Assembly: GCF_050947335.1 (NCBI RefSeq)
Contig: NW_027473318.1
Coordinates: forward strand, 4,588,001-4,652,000
From: Megachile rotundata
Taxonomy: Eukaryota > Arthropoda > Insecta > Hymenoptera > Megachilidae
Direction: 5' to 3'
Length of the DNA stretch: 64,000 bases
The notes under the pieces are model-generated. The model had not been told where the DNA came from. It saw nothing but the letters and a program-made list of their open reading frames with translations, and did no database searches. Of the stretch, positions 32,870-48,403 are shown in pieces; position 1 is the first letter of the stretch, and each line of letters starts with the position of its first letter. The position numbers and the translations under genes were made by a program.

Positions 32870-35800
32870 TACAATCACAATCATACTTTCACAATCATAC
32901 TATCACAATCATACAATCACAATCATACAATCACAATCATACAATCCCAATCATAAACTCACAAAAATACAAACTTAATCATACAATCACAATCATACAA
33001 TCGCAATCATACAATCACAATCATACAATCAGAATCATACAATCACAATCATACGATCGCAATCATACAATCACAATCATACCATCACAATCATACAATC
33101 ACAATCATACAATCATAATCATACAATTACAATCATACATCACAATCATACAATCACAATCATACAATCGCAATCATACAATTACAATATCCCAAATACA
33201 ATCTCCCAAATACAATCATACAATCACAATCATACATACACAATCATACAATCACAATCATACAATCGCAATCATACAATCGCAATCATACAATTACAAT
33301 ATCCCAAATACAATCTCCCAAATACAATCATACAATCACAATCCTACAATCACAATCATACAATCACAATCATACAATCGCAGTCATACAATTACAATAT
33401 CCCAAATACAATCTCCCAAATACAATCATACAATCACAATCACACAATCACAATCATACAATCATAATCATACAATTACAATCATACATCACAATCATAC
33501 AGTCACAATCATACTATCACAATCATACAATCACAATCATACAGTCACAATCATACAATCACAATCATACAATCACAATCATACAATCATAATCATACAA
33601 TCACAATCATACAATCACAATCATACAATCACAATCATACAATCACAATCATACTTTCACAATCATACAATCACAATCATACAATCACAATCATACAATC
33701 ACAGTCATACAATCACAGTCATACAATCACAATCGTACTACCAAAATCATACAATCACAATCATACAATCACAATCGTGCATTCACAATCATACAATCAC
33801 AACCATACAATCACAATCATACAATCACAATCATACAATCACAATCATACAATCACAATCATACAATCACAATCATACAATCACAATCATACAATCGCAT
33901 TCATACAATCGCAATCATACAATCACAATCATACAATCGCAATCATACAATTACAATCTCCCAAATACAATCTCCCAAATACAATCACCCAAATACAATC
34001 ATACAATCACAATCATACAATCATAATCATACAATCACAATCATACAATCACAATCATACAATCACAATCATACAATCACAATCATACAATCACAATCAA
34101 AGAATCACAATCATACAATCACAATCATACAATCATAATCATACAATTACAATCATACATCACAATCATACAATCACAATCATACAATCACAATCCTATA
34201 ATCACAATCATACAATCACAATCATACAATCACAATCATACAATCACAATCAAAGAATCACAATCATACAATCACAATCATACAATCACAATCATACAAT
34301 CACAATCATACAATCACAATCATACAATCACAATCATACAATCACAATCCTATAATCACAATCATACAATCACAATCATACAATCACAATCATACAATCA
34401 CAATCAAAGAATCACAATCATACAATCACAATCATACAATCGCAAGCATACAATTACAATATCCCAAATACTATCTCCCAAATACAATCATACAATCACA
34501 ATCATACAATCACAATCATACAATCGCAAGCATACAATCACAATCATACAATCTCAATCATACAATCACAATCATACTATCATAATCATACAATTACAAT
34601 CATACATCACAATCATATAACCACAATCATACAATCACAATCATACTATCGCAATCATACAATCACAATCATACAATCACAATCATACGATCACAATCAT
34701 ACAATCACAATCATTCAATCACAATCATACAATCACAATCATACAATCGCAATCATACAATTACAATCTCCCAAATACAATCTCCCAAATACAATCTCCC
34801 AGATACAATCATACATTCAAAATCATGCAATCACAATCATACAATCACAATCATGCAATCACAATCATACAATCAGAATCATACAATCACAATCATTCAA
34901 TAACAATCGTACAATCACAATCGTATAATCACAATCGCACAACCACAATCAGACAATCACACTCATACAATCACAATCATACAATCACAATCATACAATC
35001 ACAATCATACCATCACAATCATACTTTCACAATCATACAATCACAATCATACAATCACAATCATACAATCACAGTCATACAATCACAATCATACAATCAC
35101 AATCATACTATCACAATCATACAATCACAATCATACAATCACAATCATACAATCACAATCATACAATCATAATCATACAATCACAATCATACAATCACAA
35201 TCATACAATCACAATCATACAATCACAATCATACAATCACAATCATACAATCGCAAGCATACAATCACAATCATACAATCTCAATCATACAATCTCAATC
35301 ATACAATCACAATCATACAATCATAATCATACAATTACAGTTAAACATCACAATCATACAATCACAGTCATACAATCGCAATCATACAATCACAATCATA
35401 CAATCGCAATCATACAATTACAATCTCCCAAATACAATCTCCCAAATACAATCTCCCAAATACAATCAAACAATCACAATCATACAATCACAATCACACA
35501 ATCACAATCATACAATCACAATCATACAATCACAATCATACAATCACAATCATACTATCACAATCGTACAATCACAATCGTACAATCACAATCGCACAAC
35601 CACAATCAGACAATCACAATCATACAATCACAATCATACAATCACAATCATACAATCACAATCATACAATCACAATCATACTTTCACAATCATACTATCA
35701 CAATCATACAATCACAGTAATACAATAACAATCATATAATCACAATCATACTATCACAATCATACAATCACAATCATACAATCACAATCATACAATCACA

Positions 35801-35990
35801 ATCATACAATCACAATCAAAGAATCACAATCATACAATCACAATCATACAATCGCAAGCATACAATCACAATCATACAATCTCAATCATACAATCACAAT
35901 CATACAATCACAATCATACAATCATAATCATACAATTACAATCATACATCACAATCATACAATCACAATCATACAATCGCAATCATACAA
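32870..35990. repeat. Block T, copy 1 (second copy about 15.5-16 kb downstream)
   Basis: CATAAACTC lies at 32952 and 48486, the rare CGTGCATTC unit at about 33777 and 49297, CAAAGAATC at 34098 and 49632, and the ATG unit at 34825 and 50793. Offsets run 15,534, 15,520, 15,534, then 15,968. The jump means copy 1 lacks about 434 bp near 34.2-34.4 kb that copy 2 has. The rare CTACCAAAATC change precedes CGTGCATTC in both. Confidence 0.8.
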
Positions 35991-38751
35991 TTACAATATC
36001 CCAAATACTATCTCCCAAATACAATCATACAATCACAATCATGCAATCACAATCATACAATCGCAAGCATACAATCACAATCATACAATCTCAATCATAC
36101 AATCACAATCATACAATCATAATCATACAATTACAATCATACATCACAATCATACAATCTCAATCATACAATCACAATCATACAATCACAATCATACAAT
36201 CATAATCATACAATTACAATCATACATCACAATCATACAATCACAATCATACAATCGCAATCATACAATTACAATATCCCAAATACTATCTCCCAAATAC
36301 AATCATACAATCACAATCATACAATCACAATCATACAATCGCAAGCATACAATCACAATCATACAATCTCAATCATACAATCACAATCATTCAATCACAA
36401 TCATACAATCACAATCATACAATCGCAATCATACAATTACAATCTCCCAAATACAATCTCCCAGATACAATCATACATTCAACATCATGCAATCACAATC
36501 ATACAATCACAATCATGCAATCACAATCATACAATCAGAATCATACAATCACAATCATTCAATAACAATCGTACAATCACAATCGTATAATCAAAATCGC
36601 ACAACCACAATCAGACAATCACACTCATACAATCACAATCATACAATCACAATCATACAATCACAATCATACCATCACAATCATACTTTCACAATCATAC
36701 AATCACAATCATACAATCACAATCATACAATCACAGTCATACAATCACAATCATACAATCACAATCATACTATCACAATCATACAATCACAATCATACAA
36801 TCACAATCATACAATCACAATCATACAATCATAATCATACAATCACAATCATACAATCACAATCATACAATCACAATCATACAATCACAATCATACAATC
36901 GCAAGCATACAATCACAATCATACAATCTCAATCATACAATCACAATCATACAATCATAATCATACAATTACAGTTATACATCACAATCATACAATCGCA
37001 ATCATACAATCGCAATCATACAATCACAATCATACAATCGCAATCATACAATTACAATCTCCCAAATACAATCTCCCAAATACAATCTCCCAAATACAAT
37101 CAAACAATCACAATCATACAATCACAATCATACAATCACAATCATACAATCACAATCATACAATCACAATCATACAATCACAATCATACTATCACAATCG
37201 TACAATCACAATCGTACAATCACAATCGCACAACCACAATCAGACAATCACAATCATACAATCACAATCATACAATCACAATCATACAATCACAATCATA
37301 CAATCACAATCATACAATCACAATCATACTTTCACAATCATACTATCACAATCATACAATCACAGTCATACAATAACAATCATATAATCACAATCATACT
37401 ATCACAATCATACAATCACAATCATACAATCACAATCCTATAATCACAATCATACAATCACAATCATACAATCACAATCATATAATCACAATCATACAAT
37501 CACAATCAAAGAATCACAATCATACAATCACAATCATACAATCGCAAGCATACAATCACAATCATACAATCTCAATCATACAATCACAATCATACAATCA
37601 CAATCATACAATCATAATCATACAATTACAATCATACATCACAATCATACAATCACAATCATACAATCGCAATCATACAATTACAATATCCCAAATACTA
37701 TCTCCCAAATACAATCATACAATCACAATCATGCAATCACAATCATACAATCGCAAGCATACAATCACAATCATACAATCTCAATCATACAATCACAATC
37801 ATACAATCATAATCATACAATTACAATCATACATCACAATCATGCAATCACAATCATACAATCACAATCATACTATCGCAATCATACAATCACAATCATA
37901 CAATCACAATCATACGATCACAATCATACAATCACAATCATTCAATCACAATCATACATTCAAAATCATGCAATCACAATCATACAATCACAATCATGCA
38001 ATCACAATCATACAATCATATTCATACAATCACAATCATACAATCACAATCGTACATTCACAATCGTACAATCACAATCGCACAACCACAATCAGACAAT
38101 CACACTCATACAATCACAATCATACAATCACAATCATACAATCACAATCATACATTCACAATCATACAATCACAATCATACAATCACAATCATACAATCA
38201 CAATCATATAATCACAATCATACAATCACAATCATACAATCGCAATCATACAATCACAATCATACAAACACAATCATACAATCGCAATCATACAATCACA
38301 ATCATACAATCTCAATCATACAATCACAATCATACAATCATAATCATACAATTACAATCATACATCACAATCATACAATCACACTCATACAATCGCAATC
38401 ATACAATCACAATCATACAATCGCAATCATACAATCACAATCATACAATCTCAATCATACAATCACAATCATAGAATCATAATCATACAATTACAATCAT
38501 ACATCACAATCATACAATCACAATCATACAATCGCGATCATACAATCACAATCATACAATCGCAATCATACAATTACAATCTCCCAAATACAATCTCCCA
38601 AATACAATCATACAATCACAATCATACAATCACAATCATACAATCACAATCATACAATCATAATCATACAATCACAATCATACTTTCACAATCATACAAT
38701 CACAATCATACAATCACAATCATACAATCACAATCATACAATCACAATCAT
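35946..38751. repeat. 2,806-bp tandem duplication, copy 1
   Basis: All landmarks checked recur at exactly 2,806 bp: CCAAATACTATC at 36001 and 38807, the ATG unit at 36487 and 39293, further ATG units at 37731 and 40537 and at 37996 and 40802, and the rare GCGATC at 38534 and 41340. Translated stretches of 247 and 71 codons read the same in both copies. A constant offset with no drift, unlike older pairs here, points to a recent event. The left breakpoint lies about 35,935-35,947. Confidence 0.92.
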
Positions 38752-41557
38752 ACATCACAATCATACAATCACAATCATACAATCGCAATCATACAATTAC
38801 AATATCCCAAATACTATCTCCCAAATACAATCATACAATCACAATCATGCAATCACAATCATACAATCGCAAGCATACAATCACAATCATACAATCTCAA
38901 TCATACAATCACAATCATACAATCATAATCATACAATTACAATCATACATCACAATCATACAATCTCAATCATACAATCACAATCATACAATCACAATCA
39001 TACAATCATAATCATACAATTACAATCATACATCACAATCATACAATCACAATCATACAATCGCAATCATACAATTACAATATCCCAAATACTATCTCCC
39101 AAATACAATCATACAATCACAATCATACAATCACAATCATACAATCGCAAGCATACAATCACAATCATACAATCTCAATCATACAATCACAATCATTCAA
39201 TCACAATCATACAATCACAATCATACAATCGCAATCATACAATTACAATCTCCCAAATACAATCTCCCAGATACAATCATACATTCAACATCATGCAATC
39301 ACAATCATACAATCACAATCATGCAATCACAATCATACAATCAGAATCATACAATCACAATCATTCAATAACAATCGTACAATCACAATCGTATAATCAA
39401 AATCGCACAACCACAATCAGACAATCACACTCATACAATCACAATCATACAATCACAATCATACAATCACAATCATACCATCACAATCATACTTTCACAA
39501 TCATACAATCACAATCATACAATCACAATCATACAATCACAGTCATACAATCACAATCATACAATCACAATCATACTATCACAATCATACAATCACAATC
39601 ATACAATCACAATCATACAATCACAATCATACAATCATAATCATACAATCACAATCATACAATCACAATCATACAATCACAATCATACAATCACAATCAT
39701 ACAATCGCAAGCATACAATCACAATCATACAATCTCAATCATACAATCACAATCATACAATCATAATCATACAATTACAGTTATACATCACAATCATACA
39801 ATCGCAATCATACAATCGCAATCATACAATCACAATCATACAATCGCAATCATACAATTACAATCTCCCAAATACAATCTCCCAAATACAATCTCCCAAA
39901 TACAATCAAACAATCACAATCATACAATCACAATCATACAATCACAATCATACAATCACAATCATACAATCACAATCATACAATCACAATCATACTATCA
40001 CAATCGTACAATCACAATCGTACAATCACAATCGCACAACCACAATCAGACAATCACAATCATACAATCACAATCATACAATCACAATCATACAATCACA
40101 ATCATACAATCACAATCATACAATCACAATCATACTTTCACAATCATACTATCACAATCATACAATCACAGTCATACAATAACAATCATATAATCACAAT
40201 CATACTATCACAATCATACAATCACAATCATACAATCACAATCCTATAATCACAATCATACAATCACAATCATACAATCACAATCATATAATCACAATCA
40301 TACAATCACAATCAAAGAATCACAATCATACAATCACAATCATACAATCGCAAGCATACAATCACAATCATACAATCTCAATCATACAATCACAATCATA
40401 CAATCACAATCATACAATCATAATCATACAATTACAATCATACATCACAATCATACAATCACAATCATACAATCGCAATCATACAATTACAATATCCCAA
40501 ATACTATCTCCCAAATACAATCATACAATCACAATCATGCAATCACAATCATACAATCGCAAGCATACAATCACAATCATACAATCTCAATCATACAATC
40601 ACAATCATACAATCATAATCATACAATTACAATCATACATCACAATCATGCAATCACAATCATACAATCACAATCATACTATCGCAATCATACAATCACA
40701 ATCATACAATCACAATCATACGATCACAATCATACAATCACAATCATTCAATCACAATCATACATTCAAAATCATGCAATCACAATCATACAATCACAAT
40801 CATGCAATCACAATCATACAATCATATTCATACAATCACAATCATACAATCACAATCGTACATTCACAATCGTACAATCACAATCGCACAACCACAATCA
40901 GACAATCACACTCATACAATCACAATCATACAATCACAATCATACAATCACAATCATACATTCACAATCATACAATCACAATCATACAATCACAATCATA
41001 CAATCACAATCATATAATCACAATCATACAATCACAATCATACAATCGCAATCATACAATCACAATCATACAAACACAATCATACAATCGCAATCATACA
41101 ATCACAATCATACAATCTCAATCATACAATCACAATCATACAATCATAATCATACAATTACAATCATACATCACAATCATACAATCACACTCATACAATC
41201 GCAATCATACAATCACAATCATACAATCGCAATCATACAATCACAATCATACAATCTCAATCATACAATCACAATCATAGAATCATAATCATACAATTAC
41301 AATCATACATCACAATCATACAATCACAATCATACAATCGCGATCATACAATCACAATCATACAATCGCAATCATACAATTACAATCTCCCAAATACAAT
41401 CTCCCAAATACAATCATACAATCACAATCATACAATCACAATCATACAATCACAATCATACAATCATAATCATACAATCACAATCATACTTTCACAATCA
41501 TACAATCACAATCATACAATCACAATCATACAATCACAATCATACAATCACAATCAT
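38752..41557. repeat. 2,806-bp tandem duplication, copy 2
   Basis: This copy abuts copy 1 and ends near 41,557, where copy 1 would continue with CATCACAATC but this copy has CAATCGCAATCATA. Shared private changes include AACATCATGC near 36482 and 39288 in place of the usual AAAATCATGC. Confidence 0.92.
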
Positions 41558-41985
41558 ACAATCGCAATCATACAATCGCAATCATACAATCACAATCATA
41601 CAATCTCAATCATACAATCACAATCATACAACCACAATCAGACAATCACAATCATACAATCACAATCATACAATCACAATTATGCAATCACAATCATACA
41701 ATCGCATTCATACAATCGCAATCATACAATCACAATCATACAATCACAATCATACAATCCCAATCATGAAATCACAAAAATACAAATTTAATCATACAAT
41801 CACAATCATACAATCGCAATCATACAATCACAATCATACAATCAGAATCATACAATCACAATCATACGATCGCAATCATACAATCACAATCATACCATCA
41901 CAATTATACAATCACAATCATACAATCATAATCATACAATTACAATCATACATCACAATCATACAATCGCAATCATACAATTACA
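41040..41985. repeat. Block X, copy 1 (second copy about 22 kb downstream, cut by window end)
   Basis: GCGATC lies at 41340 and 63345 (22,005) and CATGAAATC with the CAAATTTAATC unit at 41765 and 63784 (22,019). The GAAATC and AAATTT changes are found only at these two places among sixteen related loci, so the pair shares a recent ancestor. Confidence 0.85.
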
Positions 41986-42669
41986 ATATCCCAAATACAA
42001 TCTCCAAATACAATCATACAATCACAATCATACATACACAATCATACAATCACAATCATACAATCGCAATCATACAATTACAATATCCCAAATACAATCT
42101 CCCAAATACAATCATACAATCACAATCCTACAATCACAATCATACAATCACAATCATACAATCGCAGTCATACAATTACAATATCCCAAATACAATCTCC
42201 CAAATACAATCATACAATCACAATCACACAATCACAATCATACAATCATAATCATACAATTACAATCATACATCACAATCATACAATCACAATCATACTA
42301 TCACAATCATACAATCACAATCATACAGTCACAATCATACAATCACAATCATACAATCACAATCATACAATCATAATCATACAATCACAATCATACAATC
42401 ACAATCATACAATCACAATCATACTTTCACAATCATACAATCACAACCATACAATCACAATCATACAATCACAGTCATACAATCACAGTCATACAATCAC
42501 AATCGTACTATCAAAATCATACAATCACAATCATACAATCACAATCGTACATTCACAATCATACAATCACAACCATACAATCACAATCATACAATCACAA
42601 TCATACAATCACAATCATACAATCACAATCATACAATCACAATCATACAATCACAATCATACAATCACA

Positions 42670-42990
42670 ATCATACAATCACATTCATACAATCGCAAGC
42701 ATACAATCACAATCATACAATCTCAATCATACAATCACAATCATACATTCATAATCATACAATTACAATCATACATCACAATCATACAATCACGATTATA
42801 CAATCGCAATCATACAATTACAATATCCCAAATACAATCTCCCAAATACAATCATACAATCACAATCATACAATCACAATCATACAATCACAATCATACA
42901 ATCACAATCATACAATCACAATCATACAATCACAATCATACAATCACAATCATACAATCACAATCATACAATCACAATCATACAATCACA
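42670..42990. repeat. 321-bp tandem duplication, copy 1
   Basis: ACATTCATAC lies at 42681 and 43002, and the rare CATTCATAATC at 42746 and 43067, both at 321 bp. The copies differ by single changes: CACGATTATAC here against CACGATCATAC in copy 2. Only one copy exists at the homologous place near 59.2-59.4 kb, so the duplication arose, or was lost, after those loci separated. Confidence 0.85.
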
Positions 42991-43255
42991 ATCATACAAT
43001 CACATTCATACAATCGCAAGCATAGAATCACAATCATACAATCTCAATCATACAATCACAATCATACATTCATAATCATACAATTACAATCATACATCAC
43101 AATCATACAATCACGATCATACAATCGCAATCATACAATTACAATATCCCAAATACAATCTCCCAAATACAATCATACAATCACAATCATACAATCACAA
43201 TCATACAATCACAATCATACAATCACAATCATACAATCACAATCATACAATCACA
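42991..43255. repeat. 321-bp tandem duplication, copy 2
   Basis: This is the second copy, with a GCAAGCATAGAATC change of its own near 43018. The right end is set where a CAGTCGTACAATCGC unit breaks the match and is approximate. Confidence 0.8.
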
Positions 43256-43494
43256 GTCGTACAATCGCATTCATACAATCGCAATCATACAATCACAATC
43301 ATACAATCGCAATCATACAATTACAATCTCGCAAATACAATCTCCCAAATACAATCACCCAAATACATACATACAATCACAATCATACAATCATAATCAT
43401 ACAATCACAATCATACAATCACAATCATACAATCACAATCATACAATCACAATCATACTATCACAATCATACAATCACAATCATACTATCACAA

Positions 43495-44932
43495 TCATAC
43501 AATCACAATCATACAATCACAATCATACAATCACAATCATACATTCAAAATCATGCAATCACAATCATACAATCACAATCATGCAATCACAAACATACAA
43601 TCATAATCATGCAATCACAATCATACAATCACAATCGTACAATCACAATCGTACAATCACAATCGCACAACCACAATCATACAGTCACAATCATACTTTC
43701 ACAATCATAAAATCACAATCATACAATCACAATCATACAATCACAATCATACAATCACAATCATACAATCACAATCATACAATCACAATCCTACAATCGC
43801 AATCATACAATCGCAATCATACAATCACAACCATACAATCTCAATCATACAATCACAATCATACAAACACAATCAGACAATCACAATCATACAATCACAA
43901 TCATACAATCACAATTATGCAATCACAATCATACAATCGCATTCATACAATCGCAATCATACAATCACAATCATACAATCACAATCATACAATCACAATC
44001 ATAAAATCACAAAAATACAAACTTAATCATACAATCACAATCATACAATCGTAATCATACAATCACAATCATACAATCATAATCATACAATCACAATCAT
44101 ACATTTACAATCATACATCACAATCATACAATCACAATCATACAATCGCAATCATACAATTACAATATCCCAAATACAATCTCCCAAATAAAATCATACA
44201 ATCACAATCATACATACACAATCATACAATCACAATCATACAATCGCAATCATACAATCGCAATCATACAATTACAGTATCCCAAATACAATCTCGCAAA
44301 TACAATCATACAATCACAATCATACAATCACAATCATACAATCGCAATCATACAATTACAATATCCCAAATACAATCTCCCAAATACAATCATACAATCA
44401 CAATCACACAATCACAATCATACAATCATAATCATACAATCACAATCATACAATCACAATCATACTATCACAATCATACAATCACAATCATACAATCACA
44501 ATCATACAATCACAATCATACAATCACAATCATACAATCACAATCATACCATCACAATCATACTTTCACAATCATACAACCACAATCATACAATCGCAAT
44601 CATACATTCAAAATCGTGCAATCACAATCATACAATCACAATCATGCAATCACAATCATACAATCAGAATCATACAATCACAATCATTCAATAACAATCG
44701 TACAATCACAATCGTACAATCACAATCACACAACCACAATCAGACAATCACACTCATACAATCACAATCATACAATCACAATCATACAATCACAATCATA
44801 CCATCACAATCATACTTTCACAATCATACAATCACAATCATACAATCACAATCATACAATCACAGTCATACAATCACAATCATACAATCACAATCATACT
44901 ATCACAGTCATACAATCACAATCGTACTATCA
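43495..44932. repeat. Block U, copy 1 (second copy 15.94 kb downstream)
   Basis: ATG units lie at 43553 and 59495, at 43581 and 59523, and at 44616 and 60572; CATAAAATC lies at 44000 and 59942. The offset is 15,942 then 15,956, one monomer more. Both carry rare forms such as AATAAAATC near 44190 and CAATCTCGCAAATA near 44293. The match ends at 44.93 kb, where copy 1 has CGTACTATC and copy 2 CGTACTTTC. Confidence 0.87.
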
Positions 44933-45139
44933 CAATCATACAATCACAATCATACAATCACAATCATACAATCACAATCATACAATCATAATCATAGAAT
45001 CACAATCATACAATCACAATCATACAATCACAATCATACAATCACAATCATACAATCGCAAGCATACAATCACAATCATACAATCTCAATCATACAATCA
45101 CAATCATACAATCATAATCATACAATTACAGTCATACAT

Positions 45140-46475
45140 CACAATCATACAATCACAATCATACAATCACAATCATACAATCGCAAGCATACAATCACAA
45201 TCATACAATCTCAATCATACAATCACAATCATACAATCACAATCATACAATCATAATCATACAATTACAATCATACATCACAATCATACAATCACAATCA
45301 TACAATCACAATCATACTTTCACAATCATACTATCACAATCATACAATCACAATCATACAATCACAAAAATACAATCACAATCATACAATCACAATCATA
45401 CTTTCACAATCATACAATCACAATCATACAATCACAATCATACAATCACAGTCATACAATCACAGTCATACAATCACAATCATACTATCACAATCATACA
45501 ATCACAATCATAGAATCACAATCGTAAATTCACAATCATACAATCACAATCATACAATCACAATCATACAATCACAATCATACAATCACAATCATACAAT
45601 CACAATCATACAATCACAATCATACAATCACAATCATACAATCACAATCATACAATCACAATCATACAATCACAATCATACAATCACATTCATACAATCG
45701 CAAGCATACAATCACAATCATACAATCTCAATCATACAATCACAATCATACAATCATAATCATACAATTACAATCATACATCACAATCATACAATCACAA
45801 TCATACAATCGCAATCATACAATTACAATATCCCAAATACAATCTCCCAAATACAATCATACAATCAAAATCATACAATCACAATCATACAATCACAATC
45901 ATACAATCACAATCATACAATCACAATCATACAATCGCATTCATACAATCGCAATCATACAATCACAATCATACAATCGCAATCATACAATTACAATCTC
46001 CCAAATACAATCTCCCAAATACAATCACACAAATACAATCATACAATCACAATCATACAATCATAATCATACAATCACAATCATACAATCACAATCATAC
46101 AATCACAATCATACAATCGCAATCATACAATTACAATCTCCCAAATACAATCTCCCAAATACAATCTCCCAGATACAATCATACATTCAAAATCATGCAA
46201 TCACAATCATACAATCACAATCATGCAATCACAATCATACAATCAGAATCATACAATCACAATCATTCAATAACAATCGTACAATCACAATCGTATAATC
46301 ACAATCGCACAACCACAATCAGACAATCACACTCATACAATCACAATCATACAATCACAATCATACAATCACAATCATACCATCACAATCATACTTTCAC
46401 AATCATACAATCACAATCATACAATCACAATCATACAATCACAGTCATACAATCACAATCATACAATCACAATCA
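45140..46475. repeat. Block V, copy 1 (second copy 10.24-10.30 kb downstream)
   Basis: GCAAGCATA lies at 45183 and 55424, TAGAATC at 45511 and 55752, and the ATG unit at 46195 and 56492. The offset grows from 10,241 to 10,297. A CAATCACAAAAATA unit near 45360 and 55600 is shared by these two loci. Confidence 0.85.
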
Positions 46476-47419
46476 TACTATCACAATCATACAATCAGAA
46501 TCATACAATCACAATCATACAATCACAATCATACAATCATAATCATACAATCACAATCATACAATCACAATCATACAGTCACAATCATACAATCTCAATC
46601 ATACAATCACAATCATAGAATCATAATCATACAATTACAATCATACATCACAATCATACAATCACAATCATACAATCGCGATCATACAATCACAATCATA
46701 CAATCGCAATCATGCAATCACAATATCCCAAATACAATCTCCCAAATACAATCATACAATCACAATCATACAATCACAATCATACAATCACAATCATACA
46801 CTCACATTCATACAATCGCAAGCATACAATCACAATCATACAATCTCAATCACACAATCACAATCATACAATCATAATCATACAATTACAATCATACATC
46901 ACAATCATACAATCACAATCATACAATCGCAATCATACAATTACAATATCCCAAATACAATCTCCCAAATACAATCATACAATCACAATCATACAATCAC
47001 AATCATACAATCACAATCATACAATCACAATCATACAATCACAATCATACAATCATAATCATACAATCATAATCATACAATTACAATCTCCCAAATACAA
47101 TCTCCCAAATACAATCTCCCAGATACAATCATACAATCACAATCATACAATCACAATCATACAATCATAATCATACAATTACAATCATACATCGCAATCA
47201 TACAATCACAATCATACAATCGCAATCATGCAATCACAATCATACAATCGCAATCATACAATTACAATCTCCCAAATACAATCTCCCAAATACAATCATA
47301 CAATCACAATCATACAATCACAATCATACAATCACAATCATACAATCACAATCATACAATCACAATCATACTATCACAATCATACAATCACAATCATACA
47401 ATCACAATCATACAATCAC

Positions 47420-48140
47420 AATCATACAATCGCAATCATACAATCGCAATCATACATTCAAAATCATGCAATCACAATCATACAATTACAATATCCCAAA
47501 TACAATCATACAATCACAATCATACAATCACAATCATACAATCACAATCATACAATCACTATCATACAATCACAATCATACAATCACAATCATACAATCA
47601 CAATCATACTTTCACAATCATACAATCACAATCATACAATCACAATCATACAATCACAGTCATACAATCACAATCATACAATCACAATCATACAATCACA
47701 ATCATGCAATCACAATCATACAATCACATTCATACAATCGCAAGCATACAATCACAATCATACAATCTCAATCATACAATCACAATCATACAATCATAAT
47801 CATACAATTACAATCATACATCACAATCATACAATCACAATCATACAATCGCAATCAAACAATTACAATATCCCAAATACAATCTCCCAAATACAATCAT
47901 ACAATCAAAATCATACAATCACAATCATACAATCACAATCATACAATTACAATATCCCAAATACAATCTCCCAAATACAATCATACAATCAAAATCATAC
48001 AATCACAATCATACAATCACAATCATACAATCACAATCATACAATCACAATCATACAATCGCATTCATACAATCGCAATCATACAATTACAATCTCCCAA
48101 ATACAATCTCCCAAATACAATCTCCCAAATACAATCAAAC
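47420..48140. repeat. Block W, copy 1 (second copy 9.33-9.38 kb downstream; also near 21.3 kb)
   Basis: The ATG unit followed by a CAATATCCCAAATA unit lies at 47466 and 56842. The CAATCAAACAATTAC junction follows, then two CAATATCCCAAATA pairs separated by CAATCAAAATC. The closing CAAACAATC is at about 48136 and 57470. The offset is 9,376 falling to 9,334. A third relative starts near 21344. Confidence 0.8.
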
Positions 48141-48403
48141 AATCACAATCATACAATCACAATCATACAATCACAATCATACAATCACAATCATACAATC
48201 ACAATCATACTATCACAATCGTACAATCACAATCGTACAATCACAATCGCACAACCACAATCAGACAATCACAATCATACAATCACAATCATACAATCAC
48301 AATCATACAATCACAATCATACAATCACAATCATACAATCACAATCATACAATCACAATCATACTTTCACAATCATACTATCACAATCATACAATCACAA
48401 TCA

